NCBI GenBank assembly: GCA_013396655.1
Contig: WBMV01005103.1
Span: 323 to 64,322, forward strand
Direction: 5' to 3'
Source: Campylorhamphus procurvoides
Taxonomy: Eukaryota; Chordata; Aves; Passeriformes; Dendrocolaptidae
Length of the DNA: 64,000 nt
Shown: positions 47,401 through 56,976 of the stretch, one piece after another
How the letters are laid out: each line of letters starts with the position of its first letter
How positions within the stretch are numbered: the stretch's first letter is position 1
Made by a program: the position numbers and the translations under genes
The notes under the pieces: generated by a model
The model's database searches: none
What the model was told of the DNA's origin: nothing
Seen by the model: the letters and a program-made list of their open reading frames with translations, nothing else

Positions 47401-50400
47401 GATCCAAAAAGATCATTGAGTACCTCAGCCTTTTCCATGCCCCAAGTAACCAGGTCTCCCATTTCCTTCTGGAGAAGGCCCATGTTTTTCCTAGTCTTTA
47501 TCACCCATAGAGCTATAGAAGCTTCTCTAGTTGCCTTTGGTGTCCCTGATCAGATTTAATTCTATGAGATCTTTAGCTTTCCTTCCTAATCTGATCCTTG
47601 TCTGCTCAGACAATCTCTCTGTATTTTTCCTAGGCTACCAGTCCTTGCTTCTACCACTGTAGGCCTCTTTTTTGTGTTTTTGTCCAGGAGCTCCTTGTTC
47701 ATNTGGACTGCTACACCTTTCCAAATTCTATGGGCAGTGGCTCAGCCACTCCCTCCACAAGCTCCCTCAGGGCCTGAAGATGCATCTCATCAGGTCCCAT
47801 GGATTTGTGCACCTTGAGGTTCCTGAATATGGTCTCAAACCTGATCGGTCCTACAGCAGGTAGTCCGTTCTCCCAGTCCCTGCCTTTGCCTTCTCTGACT
47901 TGAGCAGTGTGACTGGAGCACTTGCTAGTGAAGACTGATCCAAAAAGATCATTGAGTACCTCAGCCTTTTCCATGCCCCAAGTAACCAGGTCTCCCATTT
48001 CCTTCTGGAGAAGGCCCATGTTTTTCCTAGTCTTTATCACCCATAGAGCTATAGAAGCTTCTCTAGTTGCCTTTGGTGTCCCTGATCAGATTTAATTCTA
48101 TGAGATCTTTAGCTTTCCTTCCTAATCTGATCCTTGTCTGCTCAGACAATCTCTCTGTATTTTTCCTAGGCTACCAGTCCTTGCTTCTACCACTGTAGGC
48201 CTCTTTTTTGTGTTTTTGTCCAGGAGCTCCTTGTTCATCCCTTCAGGTATCCTCCTGCTCTGCAGTATCGTAGAATCACAGACTGGATTGCATTAGTAGG
48301 GACCTTGAAGATCATCTGATTCCAACACAATTAGTTGTTTGGACAAAATCCATGATTTGTGACCTGGAACACTGAAGGCAGTTCTGCATCCTCTGCATTA
48401 CCTGTACATCAGTCTCCAAAAACATAGCATTTTGTAAACCATTGAGGGGAATGGTCCCATCATTTAAGTATCTTTCTGTAGCTTTTAGATGTGTTAAGTG
48501 AGAATTGTGCTTTTCTTCTGAAAAGCTAATTAGGAACTTCTGAATATTTCTGAATATATGGGTTTATTGGCTTTCTACCTCAATATCCAGCAACTAACGC
48601 ATTCCTGAAAATGCAGGCTCTAAAACTAGCTAGGATAGATTCTTATGGTATTCACTGAAATGGCTCAGCCTCTTCTGGGGTTCATTGAGCAGTTTGTTTC
48701 AGTACTGACATTGTACCTCCACAGGTTAATTATCAGACCTCAGAAGAAACACACTCTTCCAGTTTTCTTGTAATTTAATTTGCTTGAATTTCAGTTTGTT
48801 TGTGCATGGTGGAATTAGTAGAGACCTTTTGTTCATTATAACTTGATGACAATATACTGCTTTGGATGATAAAAAGAACTGTTTTCAGCCTCCCCTGATG
48901 TTGTCCTTAGGTGGCTTCTGTGTTTGGTACCATGGCTGAAATGAAGTGGCCAAACTGAAAGGAATTTTTATCTTGCCTGTGCCCATTTATGTCCCTCTGT
49001 GCTTTCCTTTCACTGTATTTTTGGGAAGGAGGGAGGTGTAGTGTTTTTGCTTGTTTTGATACTAATGCACTGTTATTTAATGATCATTCTGTGCCAGCTT
49101 CTTTTGCTGGAGCTCAGTTTCAGCTCTCGAGCATGAACTGTTATTGTTGAAAATAAAAGTTTGTATTTTTAAAATATGTACTTCTTTAATGTGTCACTTT
49201 GTATATTTACTAATGTTGATTTTTTAATTGTAACAGTTATGAGACAAAAAGTGAGAAATAGCTGCTATTTCTTTAAGATGCCTTGTCAGAATAGTAATTT
49301 AATTTCCACAAAAGCTTAAATGTACCTTAAATGGTACTGGTAATTGTTAAATTGGTTTCTTTTCTACATGAAAGTTATGACTACATGTTTGGTTTTTGCC
49401 CTTTTACATTGAATATCCTTCTCTTTTTACAGCGTACCTATCAGCCTAGATAAGGGGGAGAGAGGGGAAGAAGAGAGACCTGACAGAAGACTGGGTGGTT
49501 TTATACACTTACAAATCCCTGTATCTGTTTTAACAGGTGAAAAACCATTTGAATGTCCAAACTGCCATGAACGTTTTGCTAGGAATAGCACGCTCAAATG
49601 TCACCTGACAGCCTGTCAGTCTGGAGCTGGAGCTAAAAAGGGAAGAAAGAAGCTGTATGAATGTCAGGTGGGTAATGGAAGTGGCAGAGTCCCAGACTAG
49701 AGACCTCCCTCCTTAGAGGACTGTGGGGGTACTGAACAGGAAAGCCAATGAGAGTGGCCTTATGTCTCCAAGAGCTGCTTTAATATAATAAATAAAAGGG
49801 TCAACCACACTATAAAGATAAATTCTTATATCTGAGCAACTCCATTTAAAATGTGGAATTACTGATGTGGAGCCTCATAATACTTAAAATCAGATTGATT
49901 CTGATGGAGTAGGCTGCATTTTACTGGTCTTTCTGCTTCTTTTTCAAGGTTCACAATGCAGTGACCTTCCCAGTTCTGAGCATGCTTCACTAAAGGTCAA
50001 AATACAAAATATTATTTCATTTCCTGGTTTTTCATTCTTCTGATACCAAACACACTGACTTTGTGTGGAAAGTAATTCCAGCTTGTGGTGGCAATTTGTA
50101 ATACCTTTTAAACAAAATAAATGCTGTTGAGATTGCTAGGGTGCTTGGTCACTATATGTAACTATCATTTGACAAGCTGTTTAAATAAATCTTACTTCAC
50201 TTTTAAAAGCTGACTCTGAAGAGCTAGAAAATACAAGAGCTGAGGTTAGTTGCAGCATTTTATTGGTTGGTTTGCTCCCCCACCTCTGTTACAATCTCAG
50301 ACACACTTCTTTTGCTCTCATGCTCTCACATGCCTTGCCTCTGTCTTTGCCTCCCTCTCTCTTGGTCTTTTCACATGCTACTTCCCTCCTCCGCACTCCT

Positions 50401-52470
50401 TCTGTCCCTTCCCCTGTCCTCTTCCCTACCCACCTTTTCCACCTTCTCTCTCATTCCCTTTTGCTCTTCTCCCCTCTCCCCCCACCCTACCCTGTTCTTT
50501 GCCTTGCTCTCTTCCTTCCCCAGTGCATTTCCTCTCTCCCCCCTCTCCCATCTCTCCCCACCCCTTGAATCCCTACCTCTCTCTTCCCCCCACCCCCCTT
50601 TTCTTTCTTTCTCTCACTTTTCACTTAATGGCTGTGGTTTGAGGTTAAACTGGGTTATATAGTGAAAAAACTGCTAGATATTGGCTTTATTTGTTCTAAA
50701 AAATAAAGTGATCTTATTCATAGAAAGCACTGAGTAATGCAGAAGGTGGATTAATTCTGTATTTCACATCAATCATTTAATCAGAACTTTCACTGATGCT
50801 GTTATATCACTTAGTTGTTATGTTGAAGTTAAATCTGGGGAGTATACCTCTGTCTTAAGTTTGTTCTGAATGTGAGAGTAACATTTATTACACACATGTA
50901 TAACACAAAGTTGTACCTAATAGCTTCTTTGGACATACTATTTTGTACTGGTGTAAGACCTGGGACCCCGAACTGTGAGCTCACCAAAGGGCTTTTCATT
51001 TAAAAATACACAGTGCTTCAACAACATCTGCCCTGTGGATTATTAGAAGAGCCCTTGGTTCTTTTAATAACTTAAGACAGACTGCAAGGGAGAAAAGCTG
51101 CACACATTTTTTCAAGGGGAATTTTCCTAGTAGAAAATAAAGGGTACTTGGCAAAAGTTTAAAGGATAACATTCAACCAAAATAAAGCATTCCACAAAGC
51201 ATTGGCTTAGTATATGCTAATCCATGCAGTTCAGCAAAATCCCACCCATCAGGTCTCAAGCCACCCAAAATATTAGGAGATTAGGAGAAGAAGAAAAAGT
51301 AAAGAAAGAGAGAGGAAAAAAAGAATTATAGCTACCACCGGAGTCCTGTGAGGGTCCAGCTCCCATGTGTTCTGGTGGCAGGGCTCAAACAGTATGGAGA
51401 GCACATGTTGCTGTTTCAATTTGCTTTGGCCCCTGTGGCCATCCTCCCAGCCCCTTCTTCCTCTCCCCAGGCAGGACTTCATTGTGCCATCCAGTCTGGG
51501 GCTGGTCAGGGCCTCCCAGGTGTGATAAGGGGGAGTGCTCCCAGTGTCCAGGCACTGACAGCGGCTCTGTGACTGCGCCAGGGGGCTGCTGTGTGGAACA
51601 GGGCATCACCTCACCTCTGAAATTGGACCTGTCCCTTCCCTGCCTCTCCCCCACACACACACACGGAGTTGGTCCAAGCCAACAATTAGTATAATATCCA
51701 GTGACTCACAACTGGTGACCATTTGGTCTAATTACTTTTGTGTCGTAACTTTCTCTTTCTAAATTTGCTCATGCTCTCACAGATTTGTGAATGTAGATTG
51801 TCTCTTCAGCTTGAAGAAAGTGCAGCAGTTCTTGGATATGTTTTTCTTTAATTTTTCTCTTTTTATCCAAATGCTCTACTGACTCATGAATTTTATAGGT
51901 ATTCATTTTAGGCACAACTCAAAAAGTACTTCACCATTCTGGAAAAAAAAATTAGTAAATAAATACCAAGTCTTCTGTTCATCTGAAGTTTACTTCTCAG
52001 CTTTACCTCTAATATCTATGTTTTTTCAATCCAAGTAGCAAGAAGCTGCACTATGTGAAGCCATGATCTCAGATAGGCACCATACTTTGTCATATTTCTG
52101 TTGGTACTGTTTAACATACTGTGTCTTTTGTTTCAGGTTTGTAACAGCGTGTTTAACAGCTGGGATCAGTTCAAAGATCACTTGGTAATACACACTGGTG
52201 ACAAACCCAACCACTGTACCTTATGTGATTTGTGGTTTATGCAAGGCAGCGAGCTGAGAAGGCACCTCAAAGAAATGCACAATGTTTCAGAACTGCTGGT
52301 GACAGAAGAGGTTCTTCCAGTGGAAGCTATGGAGGCTGAACCAGTAACATCAATGACTATAATAGAGCAAGTTGAGCAAGTCCATGTCCTACCAGTAATT
52401 CAGGTACAGGTGGACCCTGCACAGGTAACTGTGGAACAGATGCACCAGGATCTCATACAGGACAGTCAAG
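38331..52470 (+). CDS. ZNF131: ZNF131, BTB-zinc finger transcription factor (3' end missing in assembly)
   Basis: Nuclear transcriptional regulator of the BTB/POZ-C2H2 class. Coding exons: 38331-38454, 39805-39906, 42134-42278, 43971-44659, 49537-49667 and 52137-52470 (cut by N at 52471). They join in phase to 508 codons. Residues about 20-124 form the BTB domain ([42 protein letters not shown]). A basic NLS KPKKRK sits at 142-147 and an acidic linker follows. Six zinc fingers begin near residue 263: three in exon 4, one in exon 5 whose last ligand is Cys (CHLTACQ), one whose first Cys ends exon 5 with the rest in exon 6 (CQ|VCNSVF), and one ending HLKEMH. The acidic C-terminal tail then breaks at ...IQDSQ. 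Mammalian ZNF131 is about 590-620 residues, so roughly 80-115 residues are missing. Confidence 0.96.
38455..39804 (+). other. ZNF131 intron after coding exon 1
   Basis: 1.35 kb; no repeat or exon recognised. Confidence 0.6.
39805..39906 (+). CDS. ZNF131: ZNF131 coding exon 2 (BTB domain)
   Basis: Acceptor CTCTTTGCAG, then [34 protein letters not shown] plus one base, with donor GTAATC. Phase 1 on both sides. It carries the conserved H-K-x-V-L-A-A-x-S-x-F-F signature of BTB domains. Confidence 0.95.
39992..40110 (-). mobile_element. Old CR1 3' end, antisense
   Basis: The plus strand reads CTAGAATCTTAGAATG, GAGGCACCTTAAAGATTATC, GGTTGCTCAAGGCCTTATCC, matching the reverse complement of a CR1 end with substitutions. 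It begins only about 86 bp after coding exon 2. Confidence 0.85.
40409..41690 (+). mobile_element. LTR-like element in a ZNF131 intron
   Basis: It starts TGTCTTGGCTTAACAAGACC, a sequence type I associate with songbird endogenous retrovirus LTRs, and probably ends ...GGCTGACA at 41690, giving TGTC...GACA termini. Flanks are ATGAT (40404-40408) and GTGAT (41691-41695), a 5-bp target duplication with one difference. An AATAAA lies near 41598. It contains a 91-bp tandem duplication (40769 and 40860). No viral gene is present, so this is a solo LTR. The 3' boundary is less certain than the 5' one. Confidence 0.6.
40769..40950 (+). repeat. Two tandem 91-bp units inside the LTR
   Basis: AGCTCACCTGGGAATGGTGG and AGCTCATCTGGGGACGGTGG start two diverged copies that share GGTGGCCATGGATATGGG and GGAGACATCCCCATGGG. 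Confidence 0.85.
42134..42278 (+). CDS. ZNF131: ZNF131 coding exon 3 (end of BTB domain)
   Basis: Acceptor TCTGTATACAG, then [20 protein letters not shown] and on to [24 protein letters not shown] plus two bases, with donor G|GTAAGC. It contains the BTB C-terminal helices. Confidence 0.95.
42279..43970 (+). other. ZNF131 intron 3
   Basis: 1.7 kb; nothing recognised besides splice sites. Confidence 0.6.
43971..44659 (+). CDS. ZNF131: ZNF131 coding exon 4 (NLS, linker, zinc fingers 1-3)
   Basis: Acceptor ATGCTTTTCAG, then (R)[18 protein letters not shown], the NLS KPKKRK, and an acidic linker. C2H2 fingers 1-3 are CEKCNRSF...[13 protein letters not shown]...HLTCYH and CQYCDKQF...HLRKH. It ends CACACAG|GTAAGAG inside the HTGEKP linker, which continues in the next exon. 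Confidence 0.96.
46280..47332. repeat. Exact 526-bp duplication around a single N (assembly artefact)
   Basis: 46280-46805 and 46807-47332 read the same, both from CAGAGCCCCATC to GGTAGTCCGT, separated by one N at 46806. An identical old CR1 segment on each side of an N is what unmerged overlapping contig ends look like. Confidence 0.93.
47168..48238. repeat. Exact 535-bp duplication around a single N (assembly artefact)
   Basis: 47168-47702 and 47704-48238 read the same, from TGGACTGCTACACC to CTTGTTCAT, separated by one N at 47703. Same interpretation as the duplication just upstream. Confidence 0.93.
48266..48335 (-). mobile_element. Second CR1 3' end, antisense
   Basis: TCGTAGAATCACAGACTGGA, GTAGGGACCTTGAAGATCAT, CTGATTCCAAC: a CR1 terminus directly behind the previous element, so two insertions lie head to tail. 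Confidence 0.8.
49537..49667 (+). CDS. ZNF131: ZNF131 coding exon 5 (zinc finger 4)
   Basis: Acceptor GTTTTAACAG, then [40 protein letters not shown] and YECQ, with donor GTGGGT. Finger 4 ends in Cys instead of the second His. Confidence 0.95.
50275..50625 (+). repeat. Long polypyrimidine (C/T) tract
   Basis: About 350 bp of mostly C and T on the coding strand of ZNF131, with CCCTCTCC- and TTCCC-type runs. Three overlapping Ser/Pro/Leu-rich frames here reflect the composition only. Confidence 0.9.
50952..51710. mobile_element. Probable solo LTR (759 bp) with 5-bp target duplication
   Basis: The element runs TGTAAGACCTGG...CCAGTGACTCACA. Its ends are imperfect inverted repeats (TGTAAGACCTGG against TGTGAGTCACTGG) with TG/CA termini, and it is flanked by ACTGG on both sides (50947-50951 and 51711-51715). 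A 5-bp duplication fits ERVL-type elements. No coding remnant is inside. The orientation was not settled; plus-strand AATAAA occurs near 51137 and 51181. Confidence 0.7.
52137..52470 (+). CDS. ZNF131: ZNF131 last coding exon, truncated at an N
   Basis: Acceptor TTGTTTCAG, then [34 protein letters not shown]...HLKEMH (end of finger 5 and finger 6) and an acidic tail to DLIQDSQ. The frame is lost at the N (52471). The following DNA does not encode the known acidic ZNF131 tail and hits a stop within 25 bp. Confidence 0.94.
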
Positions 52471-52471
52471 N
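52471..52471. other. Single-N contig join inside the ZNF131 coding exon
   Basis: One N replaces an unknown length of sequence that should hold the rest of the ZNF131 CDS. The DNA after it is probably intergenic or 3' UTR. Confidence 0.9.
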
Positions 52472-55091
52472 ATTAGCTTTCTTCATGTACAATTAAACTT
52501 CTCCCATATGTGAAAAATAATTTTTTCCATTCATATAATGCCATGGAACAGAAAGTACCACAGACACGAACAGCTCTGTAGGGTTTTTAGCAATGAACAG
52601 CTTGTATCATTGTTACACTGTTCCTGGGTATATGGAAGAATAATTTCACCTCTTTTCCTCTTGCAGTAGAAGCAAACACTTGTATAGATTTGCAGGGTGT
52701 CTGTTGCAGGAGAATCAGTAAAATATGAGGGGTTCTGTTGTCAGTGGCAGTTGCATACCTGTGAATTTTTGGATCTTTTAGGCTGGACAAAAAGCATTGT
52801 TGCTGCAGGTCACTGAGCACAAAAATCCTGTGCCTTTTCAACACTGACTAGTTAAATTTCCACAAAGTTTCTAGACTTTTCGAGAATTTAGTTCTGTAAA
52901 ATGCAATGTAGGTAATGTTATAGTGCTTTATATTTTTGCTTAAAATTGTCAGCTACTGATTTTCTTTTTGCATTAAATTTAGAGGTGGGGGGCTGAGGGA
53001 GGGAACAGATTTCACATGGAGGAAGCAGGACACTCTAAAAGGGGCACTTAAAAACAGGAAAAGCTTGGTAGAGTCTGTGATGAACATGAGCTGGAAAAAA
53101 GCTACCAGCAGACTCTTCCTTTATAAATAATCATTTTTGAAAATGAGTATGTTTAAACATAAATATAGAGGAGACTTGTCTATATGGTATCAGGTTCTTG
53201 TTTTTTGAAATGAAATTCTTTTTGAAATGAAATTCTGACACTTGACACCAACATGTGCTAAACATAAAAGTAAAAGCCATAGGTATGAGTGCTAAACTGT
53301 GGATTGAAAAGCAGAAGTGTAAATAGTTTAATCAATATTAGACAATAAAACAGTACCAACCATTAAATGTTGCATTACTTATTTTATCCAATATATTAGG
53401 AACAACTGAGTGGCAATTACAGTGCCAGCTTCCAGTGTTAAGAATCAATCTCATTTTTTAATATGATTATTAGCTCTTTACTGTAAAATTAGATTTGTTT
53501 AGAAAATACTTGTCTATCTCTATGTTCAAGGATGCTAAGAACTTCTAATTCTTAATTACTGCTGGAGGTTAGAGGTGCTCCACAGTTCTGAAAAACTTTA
53601 TCTTCAAAGCCTTAAATGAAGGGAGGAATTTTTGCAAGGACATTCCCTAATGCTCTTGGTAAGCTTATAGATCTTAGCTAAAATCAGGCTTTTCTATTCC
53701 GTCTTCAAATGCAGAACTATTTCCTGGGATTTGTGCTTTTATTTTGTCTCATTCAGGAATGTGTTTCATCGTAGCTTTTGAGAAATCGTTGCAAAACAAA
53801 CATGGATCTCAATTAAAATTTCAAACAATTTCCTTAATGTAACTTGCATTCTTTTTTTACTATGTTTTGTGTTTTCTGAGATGCAAGTAATTTGTGATGA
53901 GATTCTGTGCAGAGGGAAGAATGTGGCCCGGCATTAATTATGAAAATAAAATTAGCTATTTATACCTGGCTTCTGATAAGCAGCTTGTCTTTTGATAACA
54001 CAGAGGGGGCAGGCCTCCTTGCTTAGCTGCATAACGCTTAAATTTTTTAGGTCTTTGTGCATATAGACAAAGTCAGTCTCTCTGGAATTAAAGAAATTAT
54101 TTGACTGTGTGTCTGACCAATGAAACTAACTTTTAGGTAATTTAAGTCCAATCTAAATTCAGCAGTTCCATGGTGACAAGGCCACAGGTTTGGTAAGTAG
54201 AGCTGGGCTGTTTTTTGGCTCTCATCTCCCTGCTCCAACAACAGTTCATGAATTCGGAAGGGCAGAAACGGTGCTCTGCTGTTGTCCCTGGGTGGGACTA
54301 TGTCCCTCACCCTGAGGGACAGGGATAAAGGCTCTCCTCAAGTGGTAACTGCTGAAGGGCCTTTCTATTTGCTACTTCCCTCCTTCCCTATAATTTCCTT
54401 CCCATAAGACAAGCCCAAAATGCTCCCACCTGCAGAGTGCCTTGTGTCTCCTGGCTGCAACAGCTGATCCTGGAGGAGGGAATGATGATGGGGGAGTGCA
54501 GGGTCTGGGACAGCCACCTTGCCATCCTCTGTGCTCAGTGTCTGTGCACACACGGACCTCTCTGAGCTCCCTGTTCCCTATGCACCAGTGGAAGAGTTCT
54601 TCCCTCTAAGCACACACACACTGCCCCGTGAAACGTGTCCTGGGCTGCACCTTGGGACCACCCTGACTGTAAATTCAGACTCCTGGAGCCGGGAAGGGGG
54701 AGCAGCTGCAGCTCCAGCGGCTCATTGGGTGTGCCAGAGAAATGAAGGGGAAGGGAAGGGAAAGGAAAAGGAAAGGGTCAGCCCTTGGGGATCCGCTTGC
54801 CCCAGCACGGAGCTCGGCTGGCCCGGGTGAAGGAGCCTCCACGCAGCATCTGCTGCAGTGCCACGGCACAGTTCTGATCACTTCAGTGGTACCTCATCAC
54901 TGCTGTTTTACTGTGTGAGTGGGTTTGCCTGGAGGAGGTGTACCAGCATAAAGGAATCGCGGAGACATTCCAGCCATGCCTGGGCACGTCCCGTGTCACC
55001 TGCTCCAGGGATGGGGTGGGATGATCGGATGGGGTGGGGTGGGATGCGGTGGGGTGATGGGATGGGTGGTGTCCAGAGGTCCCCCCTGCCC
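52472..55091. other. DNA downstream of ZNF131
   Basis: It may include ZNF131 3' UTR; AATAAA occurs near 53344. A GC-richer part starts at about 54150, with a GGGAA/GGAAA purine run (54744-54777) and a G-rich run (55009-55072). No exon recognised. Confidence 0.5.
55009..55072 (+). repeat. G-rich GGGATGGGGT-type run
   Basis: Degenerate repeats of GGGGTGGGATG and GGATGGGG with many G3-G4 runs spaced by 1-7 nt, so G-quadruplex formation is possible. Confidence 0.8.
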
Positions 55092-55650
55092 TGTGGAGGT
55101 TTGGGTTGGCTCCCTGCCAAACCCAGCTGTTGGCCACACAGATTACCCCCTCCTGAGAGGGAAAAAAAAAAGGACCAAAAGAAAATTCTAGGAAAATATA
55201 TATATATTCATATATATTACAGTTATATACAATTAAACACTATGAATATACAGAACAAGAATCCCAAACAACCCCAAAAGGGAAAAGGGAAAGGGAAAAG
55301 GGACAAAAATGGCTAAAAATAAAACCAGATATATACACTCAGGGAATAGCTCAATAAAGTAACTAACACAATAAATTCCCACCAAATCCTCTCAAGAGAA
55401 GCAGGTCCTTCACCTCTGCGCATCTTTCGGACGACAGCACTCAGAGAGGTCTCAGCTCACGTAGATAAGAGAGAGATCAACACTGAGACCTGCTGTCTTC
55501 TAAGCACCCGAAAGGAAGAGAGGAGGAAACCTTCCCTCCTTCTCTTATATTCACCTGTTTACATAAAGGACTAGTGTGGAATACTTCCTTAGTTATAACC
55601 TTGTTACCAGGGAAGGCCTAGACCAAAATCAAGAAACCTAAACCATCACA
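55092..55650. mobile_element. Probable solo LTR (559 bp) with inverted ends
   Basis: The left end TGTGGAGGTTTGGGTT and the inverse complement of the right end, TGTGATGGTTTAGGTT, agree at 13 of 16 positions, with TG/CA termini. Flanks are TGCCC (55087-55091) and CGCCC (55651-55655), a 5-bp duplication differing by one C/T, as expected from CpG decay. No coding sequence inside. Orientation unresolved. Confidence 0.7.
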
Positions 55651-56515
55651 CGCCCTAAAGATGCTGTGGTTCTGTGCGTTTCCCCGCTGAGATTACTGGT
55701 GCAGCATCCCACATTTTCCTGATGCTGAGCCTTTTTCAAAACCCTCAGAGCAACATGAGGCCGTACCTCGGTGTGAGCGTCGTGGGATGGGCAGTGGGTT
55801 CCAATTGTTGCTTAAATGCGGGTTCTTTGGGAGATATCCGTGTCTTATCCAACACCCTCGCGCACTTAGGACTCATGGGAGCCTGAGGAAAAAAACATTT
55901 TTCGAAGGAATCCTGTCCTGTGTTTGACCTACAAAGTACATGAGTAAGTCCATGGAAGGAGTGGGGACATGCTGCAGTGTTTTCTGGGTTGTTCTTCCTT
56001 GGGCAGTGTAGTGCTTCTGTAAAGCTTCAGACCGTCGAGCCAGTCACTGTCCCAGCAGCAGGTGTGAGAACTGATCTGTAGTTTGAGGACTTGCTCCTTT
56101 AAGGATGTAGTCTGGCATTTCTGTGGATTCACACCAATAGATCTGTGGATATTATGGGTGCACATGTGCTCCAGCGTGTTTAGATCGTCCCAGTTCAGGA
56201 AGAAAACTGAAAACCGATACTTGTTTTCCAAGTGAGAGGAGTATATGTGTTTTTATATGCATATTAAAAATACCCCCCAACCTGAATTTAAGCAATATAA
56301 TTCTATCAAAAGGGTCCTAAATTATATATATGGCATTTTTTCTTGCACTACTTAATTTCTTTTTAGATATGTTATCAGATCTATAGCAGTTCCAGCAACT
56401 GAGCAATGTCATGACTGTAAATGAGCAAATAATTTGACTTCAGTCCTATCTCACTTAAATCGTCATCTAGTGCCTGTAGTTCAACACTTCTTGTCTACAT
56501 AGTATCTTATCCCAC

Positions 56516-56971
56516 TGTCTTAGTTCAAAGGAGAACTGAGATATCTATGTTGGCCAATAAATAATCCCTCTCCTTTAAATTTAGAGAACAGAGCTTTAAT
56601 TAGGAAAAATATATGTAAAGGAAAAGATAACAGTTCTTAACCNNNNNNNNNNNNNNNNNNNNNNNNNNNNNNNNNNNNNNNNNNNNNNNNNNNNNNNNNN
56701 NNNNNNNNNNNNNNNNNNNNNNNNNNNNNNNNNNNNNNNNNNNNNNNNNNNNNNNNNNNNNNNNNNNNNNNNNNNNNNNNNNNNNNNNNNNNNNNNNNNN
56801 NNNNNNNNNNNNNNCCACACCCCCTCAGGCTGGGTGTGAAGGTGCTAACGACTCCCTGGGCAGCTGCTGCAAATGGTCCATTGCTCTTGGGGAATGAATA
56901 AAGGGGGTAGAATACATAGCTTTGATCACCCGCATACAGTGATAACTGGTCCCTCCTGCTGAACTAGGACA
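56516..56971. mobile_element. Probable solo LTR with 5-bp target duplication, interrupted by a gap
   Basis: The ends TGTCTTAGTTC and GAACTAGGACA are inverted repeats matching at 10 of 11 positions. Flanks are CCCAC on both sides (56511-56515 and 56972-56976). The middle is 172 Ns (56643-56814). The start resembles the TGTCTTGG... element in the ZNF131 intron, so they may be related families. AATAAA lies at about 56897. Confidence 0.75.
56643..56814. other. Assembly gap (172 N)
   Basis: Unknown bases inside an LTR. The open frames listed across it are empty. Confidence 0.99.
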
Positions 56972-56976
56972 CCCAC

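Larger units (their letters stand above)
46180..48262 (-). mobile_element. Internally deleted CR1 LINE, antisense, with assembly duplications
   Basis: The terminal ATAGAATCATAGAATGG at 46180 and following sequence are a reverse-complement CR1 3' end. From 47504 to 47175 the minus strand encodes the part of ORF2 just before and into the reverse transcriptase ([20 protein letters not shown]). Between the two, most of the RT is missing: the sequence jumps from a stretch matching the RT region around EQILLET to the 3' end. True length after removing duplicates is about 1.0 kb. Confidence 0.93.
44660..49536 (+). other. ZNF131 intron 4 (apparent 4.9 kb, inflated by assembly)
   Basis: It contains a CR1 at 46180-48262 that includes two exact artificial duplications, and a second CR1 end at 48266-48335. 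Removing the duplicates (527 + 536 bp) leaves about 3.8 kb. Confidence 0.75.
49668..52136 (+). other. ZNF131 intron 5
   Basis: 2.5 kb with a polypyrimidine tract (50275-50625) and an LTR insertion (50952-51710). The open frames at 50250-50660 and 51348-51694 lie in these and are not genes. Confidence 0.7.

Noticed and set aside
46518..48040. Repeated open frames on both strands, including three near-identical 109- and 66-codon ones
   Set aside because: CR1 ORF2 remnants multiplied by assembly duplication; not separate genes.
50250..50662. Three overlapping frames of 101-131 codons rich in Ser/Pro/Leu
   Set aside because: They arise from the polypyrimidine tract.
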